Source of the DNA: Planctomycetota bacterium
GTDB taxonomy: Bacteria > Planctomycetota > UBA1135 > GCA-002686595
NCBI GenBank assembly: GCA_028278425.1
Contig: JANQEJ010000058.1
Span: 1 to 42,636, forward strand
Length of the DNA: 42,636 bases
Reading direction: 5' to 3'
How positions within the stretch are numbered: position 1 is the first letter of the stretch; the number at the start of each line of letters is the position of its first letter. Positions 17,985-26,632 of the stretch are shown piece after piece. The position numbers and the translations under genes are program-made. The notes under the pieces are model-generated. The model saw only the letters and a program-made list of their open reading frames with translations. It made no database searches and had not been told where the DNA came from.

Positions 17985-18743
17985 ATGGACGTCATTCGCT
18001 CCGCTTCCAACCCCGCGTTGAAACGCGTTCGCGCGGTCGGCGCCGGACGCGAGGACGGAGTCGTTCTGCTCGAAGGCGACCGGCTCGTGGACGAAGCGCT
18101 GCGTCAGGACCTCGAGTTGGAGCTCTGCCTCGTCGCGGAGGAGCGCGCGCCCCGCGCCGCCGAGCTCGCCGCGGCCGGCGCTCCGGTGCGACTCGTGCCG
18201 GCCGAGCTGTTGCAACGGGTCAGCAAGCTGGTGACGTCGCCCGGCGTCCTGGCCGTCGGCGCCGCGCCGCGCCCGCTCGCGCTGACCGAGCTCGACCCGC
18301 GCGTCGCGCGCCTCGTGTTGGTGGCCTGCGGCGTGTCGGACCCGGGCAACCTCGGCGCCCTGGCGCGCACGGCCGAAGCCGCGGGGGCCGGCGCGATCGT
18401 CCTCGTCGGCGGCGCGAGCCCGTGGAACGAAAAGGCGCTGCGCGGCTCGATGGGGAGCCTCCTGCGGCTTCCCTTCGCCTTCGCGGACGACGCCGCGAGC
18501 GCGCGCGCCGCGCTCGACGGGTACCGCCAGGTGCGCGCCGCGACGCGCGGCGGAGCCGACTTCGCGGGCTTCGATTGGTCGGGTCCGATCGCGGTCTGGG
18601 TCACGGCGGAGACCGGCCAGCTCCCGGCGGAAGCGGAAGGGATAGAGGGCGTCACCATCCCGATGGCCGGAGCGGTCGAGTCGCTGAACGTCACCGCGGC
18701 GGCCGCGGTCCTGCTCTTCGCGGCGAAGGGAGGCGATGGATGA
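17985..18743 (+). CDS. TrmH/SpoU-family RNA 2'-O-methyltransferase
   Basis: 252-residue SPOUT methyltransferase that would methylate a ribose 2'-OH in rRNA or tRNA using S-adenosylmethionine. The N-terminal substrate-binding domain ([31 protein letters not shown]) is followed by the three SpoU motifs: [17 protein letters not shown] (motif 1), [11 protein letters not shown] (motif 2) and [21 protein letters not shown] (motif 3, part of the trefoil knot). Motif 1 normally reads DPxNxG(A/T)xxRT and is intact. The exact target (RlmB, TrmH or other) is not decided. Its stop overlaps the rarA start (ATGA). Confidence 0.9.
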   Translation: MDVIRSASNPALKRVRAVGAGREDGVVLLEGDRLVDEALRQDLELELCLVAEERAPRAAELAAAGAPVRLVPAELLQRVSKLVTSPGVLAVGAAPRPLALTELDPRVARLVLVACGVSDPGNLGALARTAEAAGAGAIVLVGGASPWNEKALRGSMGSLLRLPFAFADDAASARAALDGYRQVRAATRGGADFAGFDWSGPIAVWVTAETGQLPAEAEGIEGVTIPMAGAVESLNVTAAAAVLLFAAKGGDG

Positions 18744-20005
18744 GCGGCGGGCTCTTCGAAGACGACGAGCGGGAGGACCCGCTCGCCCCGGCACCGGACG
18801 GCGCTCCGCTCGCGGAACGCCTGCGGCCGCGTTCGCTCGAAGAGTTCGTCGGACAGGGCCACCTGGTGGGGGAGGGCAAGATCCTCGCGCGCGTGCTCGC
18901 CGGCGAGCAGCGGCAGAGCCTGATCCTCTGGGGCCCGCCCGGCTCGGGGAAGACGACGCTCGCGCGGCTGATCGCGGGCGCGGCGAGCCTGCGCTTCGTG
19001 CCCTTCTCCGCGGTGCTCTCCGGCATTAAGGAGATCAAGGAGGTCATGGCGCGCGCCGGCCGCGAGCGCGCGCGCAACGGCCGGCCGACGCTGCTCTTCG
19101 TCGACGAGATCCACCGCTTCAACAAGGCGCAGCAGGACGCTTTCCTGCCCTACGTCGAGCGCGGCGACGTGCTTCTGATCGGCGCGACGACCGAGAACCC
19201 GTCCTTCGAGGTCGTCGGACCGCTTCTGTCCCGCGCGCGGACGCTCGTCCTCAAGCCGCTCGAGGGTCCGGAGCTCGTCGCCATCCTGCGCCGCGCGCTC
19301 GACGACGACCGCGGCCTCGGCGGTCGGGTGCGCGCCGGCGACGAGGCGCTCGAGGCGATCGCCGCCGCGGCGGACGGCGACGCCCGGCGGGCGCTCACGC
19401 TGCTTGAGACCGCCGCGACGCTGCTCGGCGAGGAGGGCGAGCTCACCATGGACGTGCTGGCCGAGGCGCTGCAGCGGAAGGTCCTTCGCTACGACAAGTC
19501 CGGCGAGGAGCACTACAACCTGATCTCCGCGCTCCACAAGAGCGTGAGGAACAGCGACGCGAACGCGTCGGTGTACTGGCTCACCCGCATGCTCGAAGCG
19601 GGCGAGGACCGTCGCTACCTCGCGCGCCGCCTGATCCGCATCGCCGTGGAGGACGTTGGTCTGGCCGACCCCGACGCCCTGCGCGTGACGCTCGACGCCG
19701 CGGACACCTTCGACCGGCTGGGCGAGCCCGAGGGCGACCTGGCGCTGGTCCAGGCGGCCGTCTACCTCGCCCGGGCTCCGAAGTCGAACGCGGTCTACGT
19801 CGCCCACGGCCGGGCGCGTGCGGACGTCGAGGAGACCTCCGCGGAGCCCGTCCCGCTCCACCTGCGGAACGCGCCGACGCCCCTGATGCGGGAGGCCGGC
19901 TACGGCGAGGGCTACCGCTACGCCCACGACGATCCGGACGCCGTGGACGAGATGCCGTGCCTGCCGCCCGCCCTCCGGGGGCGGGATTACTTCCGGGACG
20001 CTTAA
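18740..20005 (+). CDS. rarA: Replication-associated recombination protein RarA (MgsA), AAA+ ATPase
   Basis: 421-residue AAA+ ATPase of the RarA/MgsA/WRNIP1 family, acting at stalled replication forks. Sequence features are the family start region [21 protein letters not shown], Walker [11 protein letters not shown] (about 64-73), Walker [24 protein letters not shown], sensor 1 [12 protein letters not shown], and the C-terminal [18 protein letters not shown] and [19 protein letters not shown] signatures. Length is normal. The ATG at 18740 overlaps the TGA of the methyltransferase gene by four bases. A much longer open frame extends upstream on this frame but crosses the methyltransferase and radical SAM genes and is spurious. 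Confidence 0.96.
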   Translation: MSGGLFEDDEREDPLAPAPDGAPLAERLRPRSLEEFVGQGHLVGEGKILARVLAGEQRQSLILWGPPGSGKTTLARLIAGAASLRFVPFSAVLSGIKEIKEVMARAGRERARNGRPTLLFVDEIHRFNKAQQDAFLPYVERGDVLLIGATTENPSFEVVGPLLSRARTLVLKPLEGPELVAILRRALDDDRGLGGRVRAGDEALEAIAAAADGDARRALTLLETAATLLGEEGELTMDVLAEALQRKVLRYDKSGEEHYNLISALHKSVRNSDANASVYWLTRMLEAGEDRRYLARRLIRIAVEDVGLADPDALRVTLDAADTFDRLGEPEGDLALVQAAVYLARAPKSNAVYVAHGRARADVEETSAEPVPLHLRNAPTPLMREAGYGEGYRYAHDDPDAVDEMPCLPPALRGRDYFRDA

Positions 20006-20029
20006 GGAACGCAGCCCCTCAATGCCGGG

Positions 20030-20041
20030 GGCCGATCGGCC
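20030..20041. repeat. 12-base perfect palindrome after rarA
   Basis: GGCCGATCGGCC lies 25 bases after the rarA stop. It could form a short hairpin or be a protein-binding site; there is no T tract after it. Confidence 0.35.
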
Positions 20042-20060
20042 GATAGGGCCTTCCGGTCGC

Positions 20061-20088
20061 CTCGGCCCGAGTCCCCTCCGGGTCCGAG
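20061..20088 (+). promoter_or_regulatory. Hairpin in the pilB leader
   Basis: CTCGG and CCCG at 20061-20069 pair with CGGG and CCGAG at 20079-20088, with one bulged T (20083) and a nine-base loop. The nine-pair stem ends about 30 bases before the TTG start of the ATPase gene. It could end rarA transcripts or be part of the leader; no U tract follows. Confidence 0.35.
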
Positions 20089-20119
20089 TGGTCGGCAAAA
20101 AGTTCCGGAGAACCCAGCC

Positions 20120-21844
20120 TTGTCCCAGTCCGCTCCCGCCCCGAAGAGCACCGGCAGAATGATCGGAGAGATTCTCCGCGAAGCCGGGCTGATCACGAAG
20201 AAGCACATCGAGGAGGCGCTCGAGTACAAGCAGGAGCACGGCGTCAAGCTCGGCCAGGCGCTCGTGGCCCTCGAGTACGTCACCGAGGCCGACCTCTCGG
20301 CCGCGCTCAAGGAGCAGGGCAAGATCCACTGCTTGAAGCTCCACCCCGAACTCGTCGACGAGCAGGTGGCGCGCAAGATGGGGGAGGAGTTCTCGCGCAA
20401 GCACGGCGCGATCGCGATCAACGAGATCGCCGGCACCGTGACGGTGGCGATGCGGGATCCGACCGACGTCTACGCGGTCGACGACATGATCCGCACCTTC
20501 GGTGCGCGGGTGATTCCGGTCTTTGCCGCGTCCTCGTCCATCGACCGCTGCATGGACATGGTGTTCCGCGCCGCGCCCGAGGTCGAGACGGCCGCACTGG
20601 ACGAGCTCGCCACGTCCGCCGAGATCGACGGCCGGACCTTCGACACCGCCCTCCTCGAAGAAGCGGAGGAGATGGATGAGGAGGACGAGAGCCACCCGGT
20701 CGTCAGCCTCATCAAGGGCATCCTGCACGAGGGCTTCCAGTCGCGCGCGAGCGACATCCACCTGGAGACGCGCCGGCGCACGTTCAACGTCCGCTTCCGC
20801 GTGGACGGGACGCTCTACGACCGCCTGTCGATGCCCAAGGCCTGGGCGCGCCCCTGCGTCGCCCGCCTGAAGGTGCTCTCCAACCTCGACATCGCGCAGC
20901 GCCGCCTGCCCCAGGACGGCCGGGCGCAGTTCGAGATCGACGGGCGCCGCGTCGACCTGCGGGTCGCGACGACGCCCTCGCTGCCGGGCGAGTCGGTCGT
21001 CATCCGGATCCTCGACGGCGGCCGCGAGCTCCACAGCATCGAGAACCTCGGGCTCGACACGGCGCAGATCGACCAGCTCACGCAGACCGTCGAGGCCCGC
21101 GAGGGCTTCATGCTCGCCACGGGCCCGACCGGCAGCGGTAAGACGACGACGCTCTACGCGCTGCTCCAGCGCCTGCACACGCCCGACCGCAAGATCATCA
21201 CGCTCGAGGATCCCGTCGAGAACCACATCGACGGCATCACCCAGATCAACACGAACGTGAAGGCGGGCCTGACGTTCTCGCGCGGGCTGCGCTCCATCCT
21301 GCGTCAGGACCCCGACGTCGTGCTCGTCGGCGAGATCCGCGACGAGGAGACCGCCGCGATCGGCGTGCAGGCTTCGCTCACCGGCCACATGGTCCTCTCG
21401 ACCCTGCACACCGTCGGCACCGCGGAGAGCATCACGCGCCTGAGCGAGATGGGCATCGAGCGCTTCCTCCTCGCCGACACCCTGCGCGGCATCGTCGCCC
21501 AGCGGCTCGTGCGCAAGATCTGCGACCACTGCAAGGAGCCGGCGCGCCCCGACCCGTCGTTGCTCGACCGCCTGGGCATCCCCGGGGACGAAAGCGCGTT
21601 CTACGAGGGCGCCGGCTGCTCGTTCTGCCACAACACCGGCTTCTACGGACGTCTCGGGATCTACGAGATCATGGTGATGGATCCCGACATCTGCGACGTG
21701 CTCCGCAAGGGCGCGGACACCTCCGAGCTGCGCAAGGTGGCGGTGGAGAACGGCATGACCACCCTGCGCGAGGAAGGCCTCAAGAAGGCTCGCGCCGGCG
21801 AAACCACCCTCGAGGAGATCATCACCTCGACCGCCTTCTCCTGA
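20120..21844 (+). CDS. PilB/GspE-type assembly ATPase with MshEN-like N-terminus
   Basis: 574-residue hexameric traffic ATPase that drives type IV pilus extension or type II secretion from the cytoplasmic face. The N-terminus has two tandem 24-residue-like motifs, RMIGEILREAGLITKKHIEEA and VKLGQALVALEYVTEADLSAA, as in MshEN domains that can bind cyclic di-GMP. Then come Walker A GPTGSGKTTT (about 335-344), the Asp box, Walker B VVLVGEIRDEETA, and the CxxC...CxxC zinc site (CDHC and CSFC). The start is a TTG with GGAG nine bases upstream (20107-20110); an ATG at 20159 would cut the first MshEN motif. No pilin or PilC gene adjoins. Confidence 0.93.
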   Translation: MSQSAPAPKSTGRMIGEILREAGLITKKHIEEALEYKQEHGVKLGQALVALEYVTEADLSAALKEQGKIHCLKLHPELVDEQVARKMGEEFSRKHGAIAINEIAGTVTVAMRDPTDVYAVDDMIRTFGARVIPVFAASSSIDRCMDMVFRAAPEVETAALDELATSAEIDGRTFDTALLEEAEEMDEEDESHPVVSLIKGILHEGFQSRASDIHLETRRRTFNVRFRVDGTLYDRLSMPKAWARPCVARLKVLSNLDIAQRRLPQDGRAQFEIDGRRVDLRVATTPSLPGESVVIRILDGGRELHSIENLGLDTAQIDQLTQTVEAREGFMLATGPTGSGKTTTLYALLQRLHTPDRKIITLEDPVENHIDGITQINTNVKAGLTFSRGLRSILRQDPDVVLVGEIRDEETAAIGVQASLTGHMVLSTLHTVGTAESITRLSEMGIERFLLADTLRGIVAQRLVRKICDHCKEPARPDPSLLDRLGIPGDESAFYEGAGCSFCHNTGFYGRLGIYEIMVMDPDICDVLRKGADTSELRKVAVENGMTTLREEGLKKARAGETTLEEIITSTAFS

Positions 21845-21845
21845 C

Positions 21846-22250
21846 ATGAAAGAGATCTTCCTCATCCACGACGAACAGGACGGTCCGGTCGCGCGCCAGA
21901 GCTTCCTGGAGATGGCGGGCTACAAGGTCACGTTGATGCAGAGCGGCGAGCGCTGCCTCGAGCTGCTCGAGGAGGCGAAGCCCGCGCTGATCCTGATGGA
22001 CGTCCTGCTCCACGGCCGCAACGGCTTCCAGGTCTGCCGGGACATCCGCGGTCTCTGCACGGCCGAGGAGCTGCCGATCATCCTCTGCTCGGAGCTCTAC
22101 CGCGGGCGCGTCTTCCGCGACGAGGCGATGGCCGCCGGGGCCCAGCGCTACCTTCTGAAGCCGCTGAAGCTCGACCAGCTCGTCGGCCACGTGAACAACC
22201 TGACGGGCTCGGGCGCGACCCTGTTCGGGGGCTCCATCGACGCCGCTTGA
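21846..22250 (+). CDS. Stand-alone response regulator receiver
   Basis: 134 residues forming a single CheY-like receiver, with no output domain. The phospho-acceptor is Asp52 in LILMDVLLHGRNGF; the acidic pair is Asp9-Glu10; the signalling Ser is in IILCSE and the conserved Lys in YLLKPL. A short Gly/Ala-rich tail follows. It begins one base after the stop of the PilB-type ATPase, so it probably adjusts that machine, for instance by protein contact, as receiver proteins do in gliding or twitching systems (inference). No histidine kinase is in the window. Confidence 0.92.
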   Translation: MKEIFLIHDEQDGPVARQSFLEMAGYKVTLMQSGERCLELLEEAKPALILMDVLLHGRNGFQVCRDIRGLCTAEELPIILCSELYRGRVFRDEAMAAGAQRYLLKPLKLDQLVGHVNNLTGSGATLFGGSIDAA

Positions 22251-22339
22251 GCGCCGCGCCCCTCGCCCTTCTTTAATTAGAAAGCCGTCAACGCGCCCCG
22301 GGGGAAGGCGTCCCATGCCCCTGGACTGCCCCAAACGGG

Positions 22340-22345
22340 TAGCCT
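22340..22345 (+). promoter_or_regulatory. Candidate -10 (TAGCCT) for the sigma-factor operon
   Basis: TAGCCT, preceded by ACGGG, ends 30 bases before the ATG at 22376. The leader of about 24 bases contains AAGGA at 22363-22367. The AT-rich stretch at 22271-22284 (TCTTTAATTAGAAA), unusual for this genome, lies about 55 bases further upstream and could be a binding site. Confidence 0.4.
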
Positions 22346-22375
22346 GGGATGCGGATCGCGCTAAGGAAACGCGGG

Positions 22376-22939
22376 ATGGCTGGAATGGTCGACGAGAGGG
22401 CCCTGCTCGAGCGGGCCCGGGCGGGCGACCGGGAGGCCTTCGACCGGCTGGTTCGCGCGCAGTTCCCGCGCGTCTATGCGGTCGCCTTCCGGATGCTCGG
22501 CAACCACGAGGACGCCGAGGACCTCGCCCAGGAGTGCTTCGTCCGCGCGCACCGCTCCCTCGGCTGGTACCGCGGCGAAGGGGCGTTCTCGACCTGGCTC
22601 TACCGCATCGTCGTCCATCTCGCGCGCGACCGCTTCCGCCGCGCCGAGCGGCGGCCGAAGGAGGGCGGTCTGATCCCGTCGCTCGAGCCGGCCGCGCCGC
22701 GCGGGCCCTCGGACGAGCTGGACAAGCGAGAGCTCCAGCGCGCGCTGGTGGACGCCATCCACGCGCTTCCCGAGCGGCTGCGCACGCCGCTGGTGCTGCG
22801 CACGCTCGAAGGCTTCGACTACGCCGACGTCGCCGACGCTACAGGCGTGACGCCCAACACCGCGCGCACGCAGGTCATGAAGGCGCGGCGCGCGCTGCTC
22901 CGGCTTCTGCGGCCCTTCCTCGACAGGAGCTCGTCGTGA
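22376..22939 (+). CDS. ECF-type RNA polymerase sigma factor
   Basis: 187-residue sigma-70 family factor with regions 2 and 4 only. Region 2 includes FDRLVRAQFPRVYAVAFRML, HEDAEDLAQECFVRAHRSL and FSTWLYRIVVHLARDRFRR; region 4 includes LPERLRTPLVLRTLEGFDYADVAD and the helix-turn-helix GVTPNTARTQVMKARRAL. The ATG at 22376 is chosen over 22349 because AAGGA sits 8 bases before it. Its stop overlaps the GTG of the next gene (GTGA), which encodes its likely anti-sigma factor. The regulon is unknown, but the downstream exported protein is in the same operon. Confidence 0.93.
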   Translation: MAGMVDERALLERARAGDREAFDRLVRAQFPRVYAVAFRMLGNHEDAEDLAQECFVRAHRSLGWYRGEGAFSTWLYRIVVHLARDRFRRAERRPKEGGLIPSLEPAAPRGPSDELDKRELQRALVDAIHALPERLRTPLVLRTLEGFDYADVADATGVTPNTARTQVMKARRALLRLLRPFLDRSSS

Positions 22940-24789
22940 AGGGCTGCCGTCACGCCAAGGCCTGGATCCAACGCGCTGTGGACGGGGAGCTCTCCCTGCA
23001 CGAGCGCTTCCGGCTCGAGGAGCACCTGGGGGGGTGTTCCTCGTGCCGGTCCCTTCACGCGGCGCAGGAGACCTTGGAAGAGGCGTTGCTCTCGCTTCCC
23101 GATCCGCCGGCGGACCGCCTCGACCTCGACTGCGCGGTGGCGGAGGTGCGCGCGAAGATCGACGAGACGCTGGCGGAGCCCGACGCGCCCGGCCTCGACG
23201 CACGGCCGGGATCGGGTCGGCGCCGGCTCGCCCGCTGGGGCGTCGCGGCGGTGCTTCTCGGCGTGACCGCGGCGCTCGCGCTGCGGGCGCTCCTGGCCGG
23301 CCCGGTGGACGGCGACCCGACGCCGCTTGCCGAGCCCGCGATCCGGCGCAACTTCGCGCCCGAGCCCGCGGCGCCCGAGACCGACGCGGTGGTCCCGACG
23401 CGCCTGGACGAGGTGCGCTCCACCGTCGCCGGAGAGCTGGTCGCGGCGCTGGGAGAGCTCTCGCCGACCGCGCCACGCGCCGAGGTCGAGGCGGCGCTGG
23501 CGGGCTTCCAAAACCGCACGCGCGACCTGTCGCGGAGCTGGCCGCTCCTGCGCATCGTCGAGGGCCTCGTCGCCGTTCGGGACGAGGAGACGGCGCGCGC
23601 GGCGGCCCGCTACCTGGGCGTGCGCGGCAACGCGATCTCCACCGGAGCGCTGCGGGACGGGATCAGCCGTCCGGACATCGCGCCGGCGGCGGTCTGCGCG
23701 CTCGGCGACCTCGGCGAGCCCGGGTTGGACGGGCTGGCGGACGCGCTGCGCGATCCGAAACTCTTCGCGCTCGCCCTCGATCGGATCATCGCGGTCGGCG
23801 GCGAGGGTGCCGCCCGCCTGGTCGAGGACGCCCTCGGCCGCGTGGCGCGCCGGATGCGCACCTACCCGGACCAGGGGACGCAGGATGAGCTCGCGAGCCT
23901 CCTGCTCGCGCTCGGTTCGATGGAGCCGCCGCCGGTCGAGTCGTTCCTCCGCCTGGCCGAGCGCGGCACGCTCCCGCGCGGAGAGCTTCTCGGCGCGTTG
24001 CGCAACGTCTTCGGCGCCAAGGCCGAGCTGGGCGCGCTCGTGGCGTCGGGCCGCGCGAGCTGGAACGAGGAGATCCTCCTCGACGCGCTCGCGGTGCTCG
24101 CGCCCGAGGCCGCGCTGCCCTGGATCGCCGAGCGCGCCGCCGAGCGCGCGCACCGCGACCAGGCGCTCGCCTGTCTGGTCGCCTACGGCGACGCCTCGGC
24201 GCTCGCCGTTCTGGTGGAGCTTCGCGCCAACGGCCGGGTCGCGAGCGAGCACGTCGTCGCGACGGCGCGCCGCGTGCTGGACGAGGACGGAGGACCGGCG
24301 CTGGACCTCGCCATGCGCTGGACCGGGCCTCCCGAGGTGCCGCGGCCGGACGCGCGGACCGCGTCGCGGCTGCTCGACCTCCTGCTCGAGACCGAGTCGC
24401 GCGGAAGCGGCGAGGCGCTGGCTCATCTCGCGTTCGCGGAGACGCTCTCCCGCGATGAGCGCCTCTTGGCCGCGCTCGCGGTCGGCGAGCTCGGCCTGCC
24501 CGACCACACGTTGCGGCTGGTCGAGGGAATGCGCGGGCTTCAAACCGGCGATCACCGCATCGCGGCGGCCTGCCTGCTCTCGGCGCACGCGCTCGGCGGC
24601 GTCGACGGCGCCGAGCGCGCGCTGGACGCGGTCGGCCACGTCTCGCCGCGCAGCGGCCGGCGCCTTCTCCATCTCTGCGACGAAGCCGAGCGCGAAGGAA
24701 CACGCGCCGTGACCCTGTACAAGGTCGCGCGCGAGCTGGAAACGTACTACGACCCGAAGCACCGCAAGGAAACGGTCTCAGCCCTATGA
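22936..24789 (+). CDS. Zinc-finger anti-sigma factor fused to a periplasmic HEAT-repeat domain
   Basis: 617 residues from a GTG start that overlaps the sigma-factor stop. Residues 1-40 form a putative zinc-binding anti-sigma module with His30-x3-Cys34-x2-Cys37 (LEEHLGGCSSC). A single membrane segment spans about 100-121 (WGVAAVLLGVTAALALRALL). The roughly 490-residue remainder, outside the cytoplasm, is Ala/Leu/Arg-rich helical repeats resembling HEAT/armadillo units, for example AAVCALGDLGEPGLDGLADAL. Classic anti-sigmas are about 200 residues, so this is a large sensor-type fusion. It would hold the sigma factor until the repeat domain meets its signal (inference). It overlaps the next gene by ATGA. 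Confidence 0.85.
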   Translation: MKGCRHAKAWIQRAVDGELSLHERFRLEEHLGGCSSCRSLHAAQETLEEALLSLPDPPADRLDLDCAVAEVRAKIDETLAEPDAPGLDARPGSGRRRLARWGVAAVLLGVTAALALRALLAGPVDGDPTPLAEPAIRRNFAPEPAAPETDAVVPTRLDEVRSTVAGELVAALGELSPTAPRAEVEAALAGFQNRTRDLSRSWPLLRIVEGLVAVRDEETARAAARYLGVRGNAISTGALRDGISRPDIAPAAVCALGDLGEPGLDGLADALRDPKLFALALDRIIAVGGEGAARLVEDALGRVARRMRTYPDQGTQDELASLLLALGSMEPPPVESFLRLAERGTLPRGELLGALRNVFGAKAELGALVASGRASWNEEILLDALAVLAPEAALPWIAERAAERAHRDQALACLVAYGDASALAVLVELRANGRVASEHVVATARRVLDEDGGPALDLAMRWTGPPEVPRPDARTASRLLDLLLETESRGSGEALAHLAFAETLSRDERLLAALAVGELGLPDHTLRLVEGMRGLQTGDHRIAAACLLSAHALGGVDGAERALDAVGHVSPRSGRRLLHLCDEAEREGTRAVTLYKVARELETYYDPKHRKETVSAL

Positions 24790-26531
24790 TCTCCACCCTT
24801 CTCTTCTTGAGCGTCGTCGCGTTGCAGGCGGCGCCTCCGACGGCGCAGGACAGCGTCCTCGTGCGCTACGACCTGTCGGCGACCATGCCGACCTTCGACG
24901 GCGGCGGCTTCGAGGAGACGATGCTGCTCTCCGGCGGCAACGCGCACATCGAGTACGTCCGCACCGACTTCGAGGAGATGTTCGAGTCGAACACGCCCGA
25001 CGTCGTCGTCGAGCTTCTGACGCGGCTCTTGAGCGAGGAGTTCGAGTACGAGGGCCGCGAGATCCACCTGCAGGACGAGGACGAGCTCCTCGTCATGGCG
25101 CCGCAGGCGCTCCAGGACAAGGTGCGGGCGACGCTGGCGACCATCGAGCGCGCGTTCTCGGCCAGCGCGGAGATCCAAGTCGACGTGCTCACGCTTCCCG
25201 GCGACGGGCCCGCGCCCTTCGGCGGTGCGAACGTGGTGGACGTGTCGCAGCTCGCGAGCCTTCCCGGCGGCGGCCAGGGCACCGAGCGCGAGACCTACGC
25301 GATGCGCGTCTACGCCGGTCGCACCAGCGTGCTCGAGATGATGCGCGAGATTCCGCTCCTCTTCGACTTCGACATCGAGATCGCGCAGGGAGCGATCATG
25401 CACGACCCGATCATGGGAGTCGCCGAGGTGGGGACGCGGCTCTACCTGCGCGGCGCGCCGGTGGCCGGCGGGCTCGGGCTGTCGGTGTACTACACGCGCG
25501 GCGACGCGCTCACCGACGGACCCGTGCGGAAGGAGATCGAGCTCAACTCGATGGTCTCGCGCGACAGCAGCGAGTCGGTGACCATCGACGCGCCCGGTGT
25601 GCAGGAGGAGATCGACGTCCTCGTCCGCAGCGTCGCCTTCAACACGACCCTGAGCGAGGGCAAGGCGCTGGTCTTCTCCTCGCTGGCCGACATCGCGGGG
25701 ACGAAGAGCCGCCAGGTCGTCATCCTCCGCCAGACCGGCGGCGGCCTCGAAAGGTTCTACGACCACACTCCCGCGGGCTCGGGGCGCCGGCTCTTCCTGA
25801 TCAACGCGGAGGCGCTGCACGTGCCCGAGGTCTCGAGCTACGGGCGGCTGCGCGACGACCGCTCCGAATACACGAACCACATCCCGACGCTCGTCGCGCA
25901 GCTCAAGGCGGAGCCTTCGCTCTTCCTCTACGACTGGGTCGCGAACAAGTTCTCGACCTGGCGGACGATGGGGCCGTGGCTCCTGTGCGTGTTCGACCCG
26001 TCCTGGGACGGCGACGCTTCGACGCAGCTCCAGGCGCTGCTCGGCGGGTGGAAGGAGGACGCGCGCCTCGTGCAGTGCGCCGTCTCCGTGCACTCGCGCG
26101 GTCACGGCGGTCCGGTGCCGGCGTCGTGGAGCCTGCCGCTGCGGCCCGGCTCGAGCTGCGCCGCGATGATCGGAATCTCGAGCACGCAGCTTTCCGACTA
26201 CGACGTCGAGGTGGCCCAGACCTCCGCCGGCGCCGATCCGCGGCACGAGCCGATGTTCAACGGCGCGGTGTTCCGGCTGAAGCCGTCCTTCGGGAGCTCC
26301 GGGGTCCTCGGACTCGACGTCGACGCCGCCGCGTACCTTCGCCGCGGCGCCGTCCGCAAGCTGGATCTCGGCGGACCCTTGATCACGACGATGGAGGCCT
26401 CGAACTACGACCACATGCGCGTCGTCGACCGCGTGACCGCGACCGGCGGAGGCCGGTCCAACTTCGTCCTCGGCGGACAATCCGCCGGAGGCGAAGGCGG
26501 AGGCATGCAGTTGCGGATCGAGGTTCGGTAG
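24786..26531 (+). CDS. Unrecognised exported protein of the sigma-factor operon
   Basis: 581 residues with a signal peptide (MISTLLFLSVVALQAAPPTA). No family assigned with confidence. A segment near residues 75-120 (LLTRLLSEEFEYEGREIHLQ, then LLVMAPQALQDKVRATLATI) resembles the short N-domain repeats of secretins, where a hydrophobic strand is followed by LLVxxxPxxLxxV and a helix; the central part repeats this kind of unit. The C-terminus is Gly-rich and lacks a membrane segment or secretin barrel. Its ATG overlaps the anti-sigma stop by four bases, so its production is tied to the same switch. It may be an outer-envelope ligand or client of the HEAT domain (inference). Confidence 0.8.
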   Translation: MISTLLFLSVVALQAAPPTAQDSVLVRYDLSATMPTFDGGGFEETMLLSGGNAHIEYVRTDFEEMFESNTPDVVVELLTRLLSEEFEYEGREIHLQDEDELLVMAPQALQDKVRATLATIERAFSASAEIQVDVLTLPGDGPAPFGGANVVDVSQLASLPGGGQGTERETYAMRVYAGRTSVLEMMREIPLLFDFDIEIAQGAIMHDPIMGVAEVGTRLYLRGAPVAGGLGLSVYYTRGDALTDGPVRKEIELNSMVSRDSSESVTIDAPGVQEEIDVLVRSVAFNTTLSEGKALVFSSLADIAGTKSRQVVILRQTGGGLERFYDHTPAGSGRRLFLINAEALHVPEVSSYGRLRDDRSEYTNHIPTLVAQLKAEPSLFLYDWVANKFSTWRTMGPWLLCVFDPSWDGDASTQLQALLGGWKEDARLVQCAVSVHSRGHGGPVPASWSLPLRPGSSCAAMIGISSTQLSDYDVEVAQTSAGADPRHEPMFNGAVFRLKPSFGSSGVLGLDVDAAAYLRRGAVRKLDLGGPLITTMEASNYDHMRVVDRVTATGGGRSNFVLGGQSAGGEGGGMQLRIEVR

Positions 26532-26563
26532 AAGGCGCGTAACCCGGTCGCGTCGAGAGCAAG

Positions 26564-26575
26564 GCGCGATCGCGC
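26564..26575. terminator. Palindrome after the exported-protein gene
   Basis: GCGCGATCGCGC, a 12-base perfect palindrome, lies 33 bases after the stop at 26531 in the 101-base gap between convergent genes. No T tract follows; possible factor-independent stop or binding site. Confidence 0.35.
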
Positions 26576-26616
26576 GACGAATAGGGCCGTGGAGGCCGCA
26601 TCACACCTCTTCGGAG

Positions 26617-26628
26617 CGGCGTACGCCG
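26617..26628. terminator. Palindrome next to the malic enzyme stop
   Basis: CGGCGTACGCCG, a 12-base perfect palindrome, lies 4 bases beyond the stop codon of the malic enzyme gene on the minus strand. With the palindrome at 26564 it probably separates the two convergent transcripts. Confidence 0.4.
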
Positions 26629-26632
26629 GGCT

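Noticed and set aside
16991..20005. 1004-codon plus-strand frame ending with rarA
   Set aside because: Only the last 421 residues are RarA. The N-terminal part runs antisense to the radical SAM gene and across the methyltransferase gene in another frame.
18104..21865. 1253-codon open frame on the minus strand
   Set aside because: It lies opposite the methyltransferase, rarA and PilB-type genes, whose products have complete family motifs. Such long antisense frames are common at high GC, and the translation is low-complexity with no recognisable domain.
22349..22375. Upstream ATG for the sigma factor at 22349
   Set aside because: It lies only 3 bases after the TAGCCT hexamer, would precede the predicted transcript start, and has no ribosome binding site; the ATG at 22376 has AAGGA 8 bases upstream.
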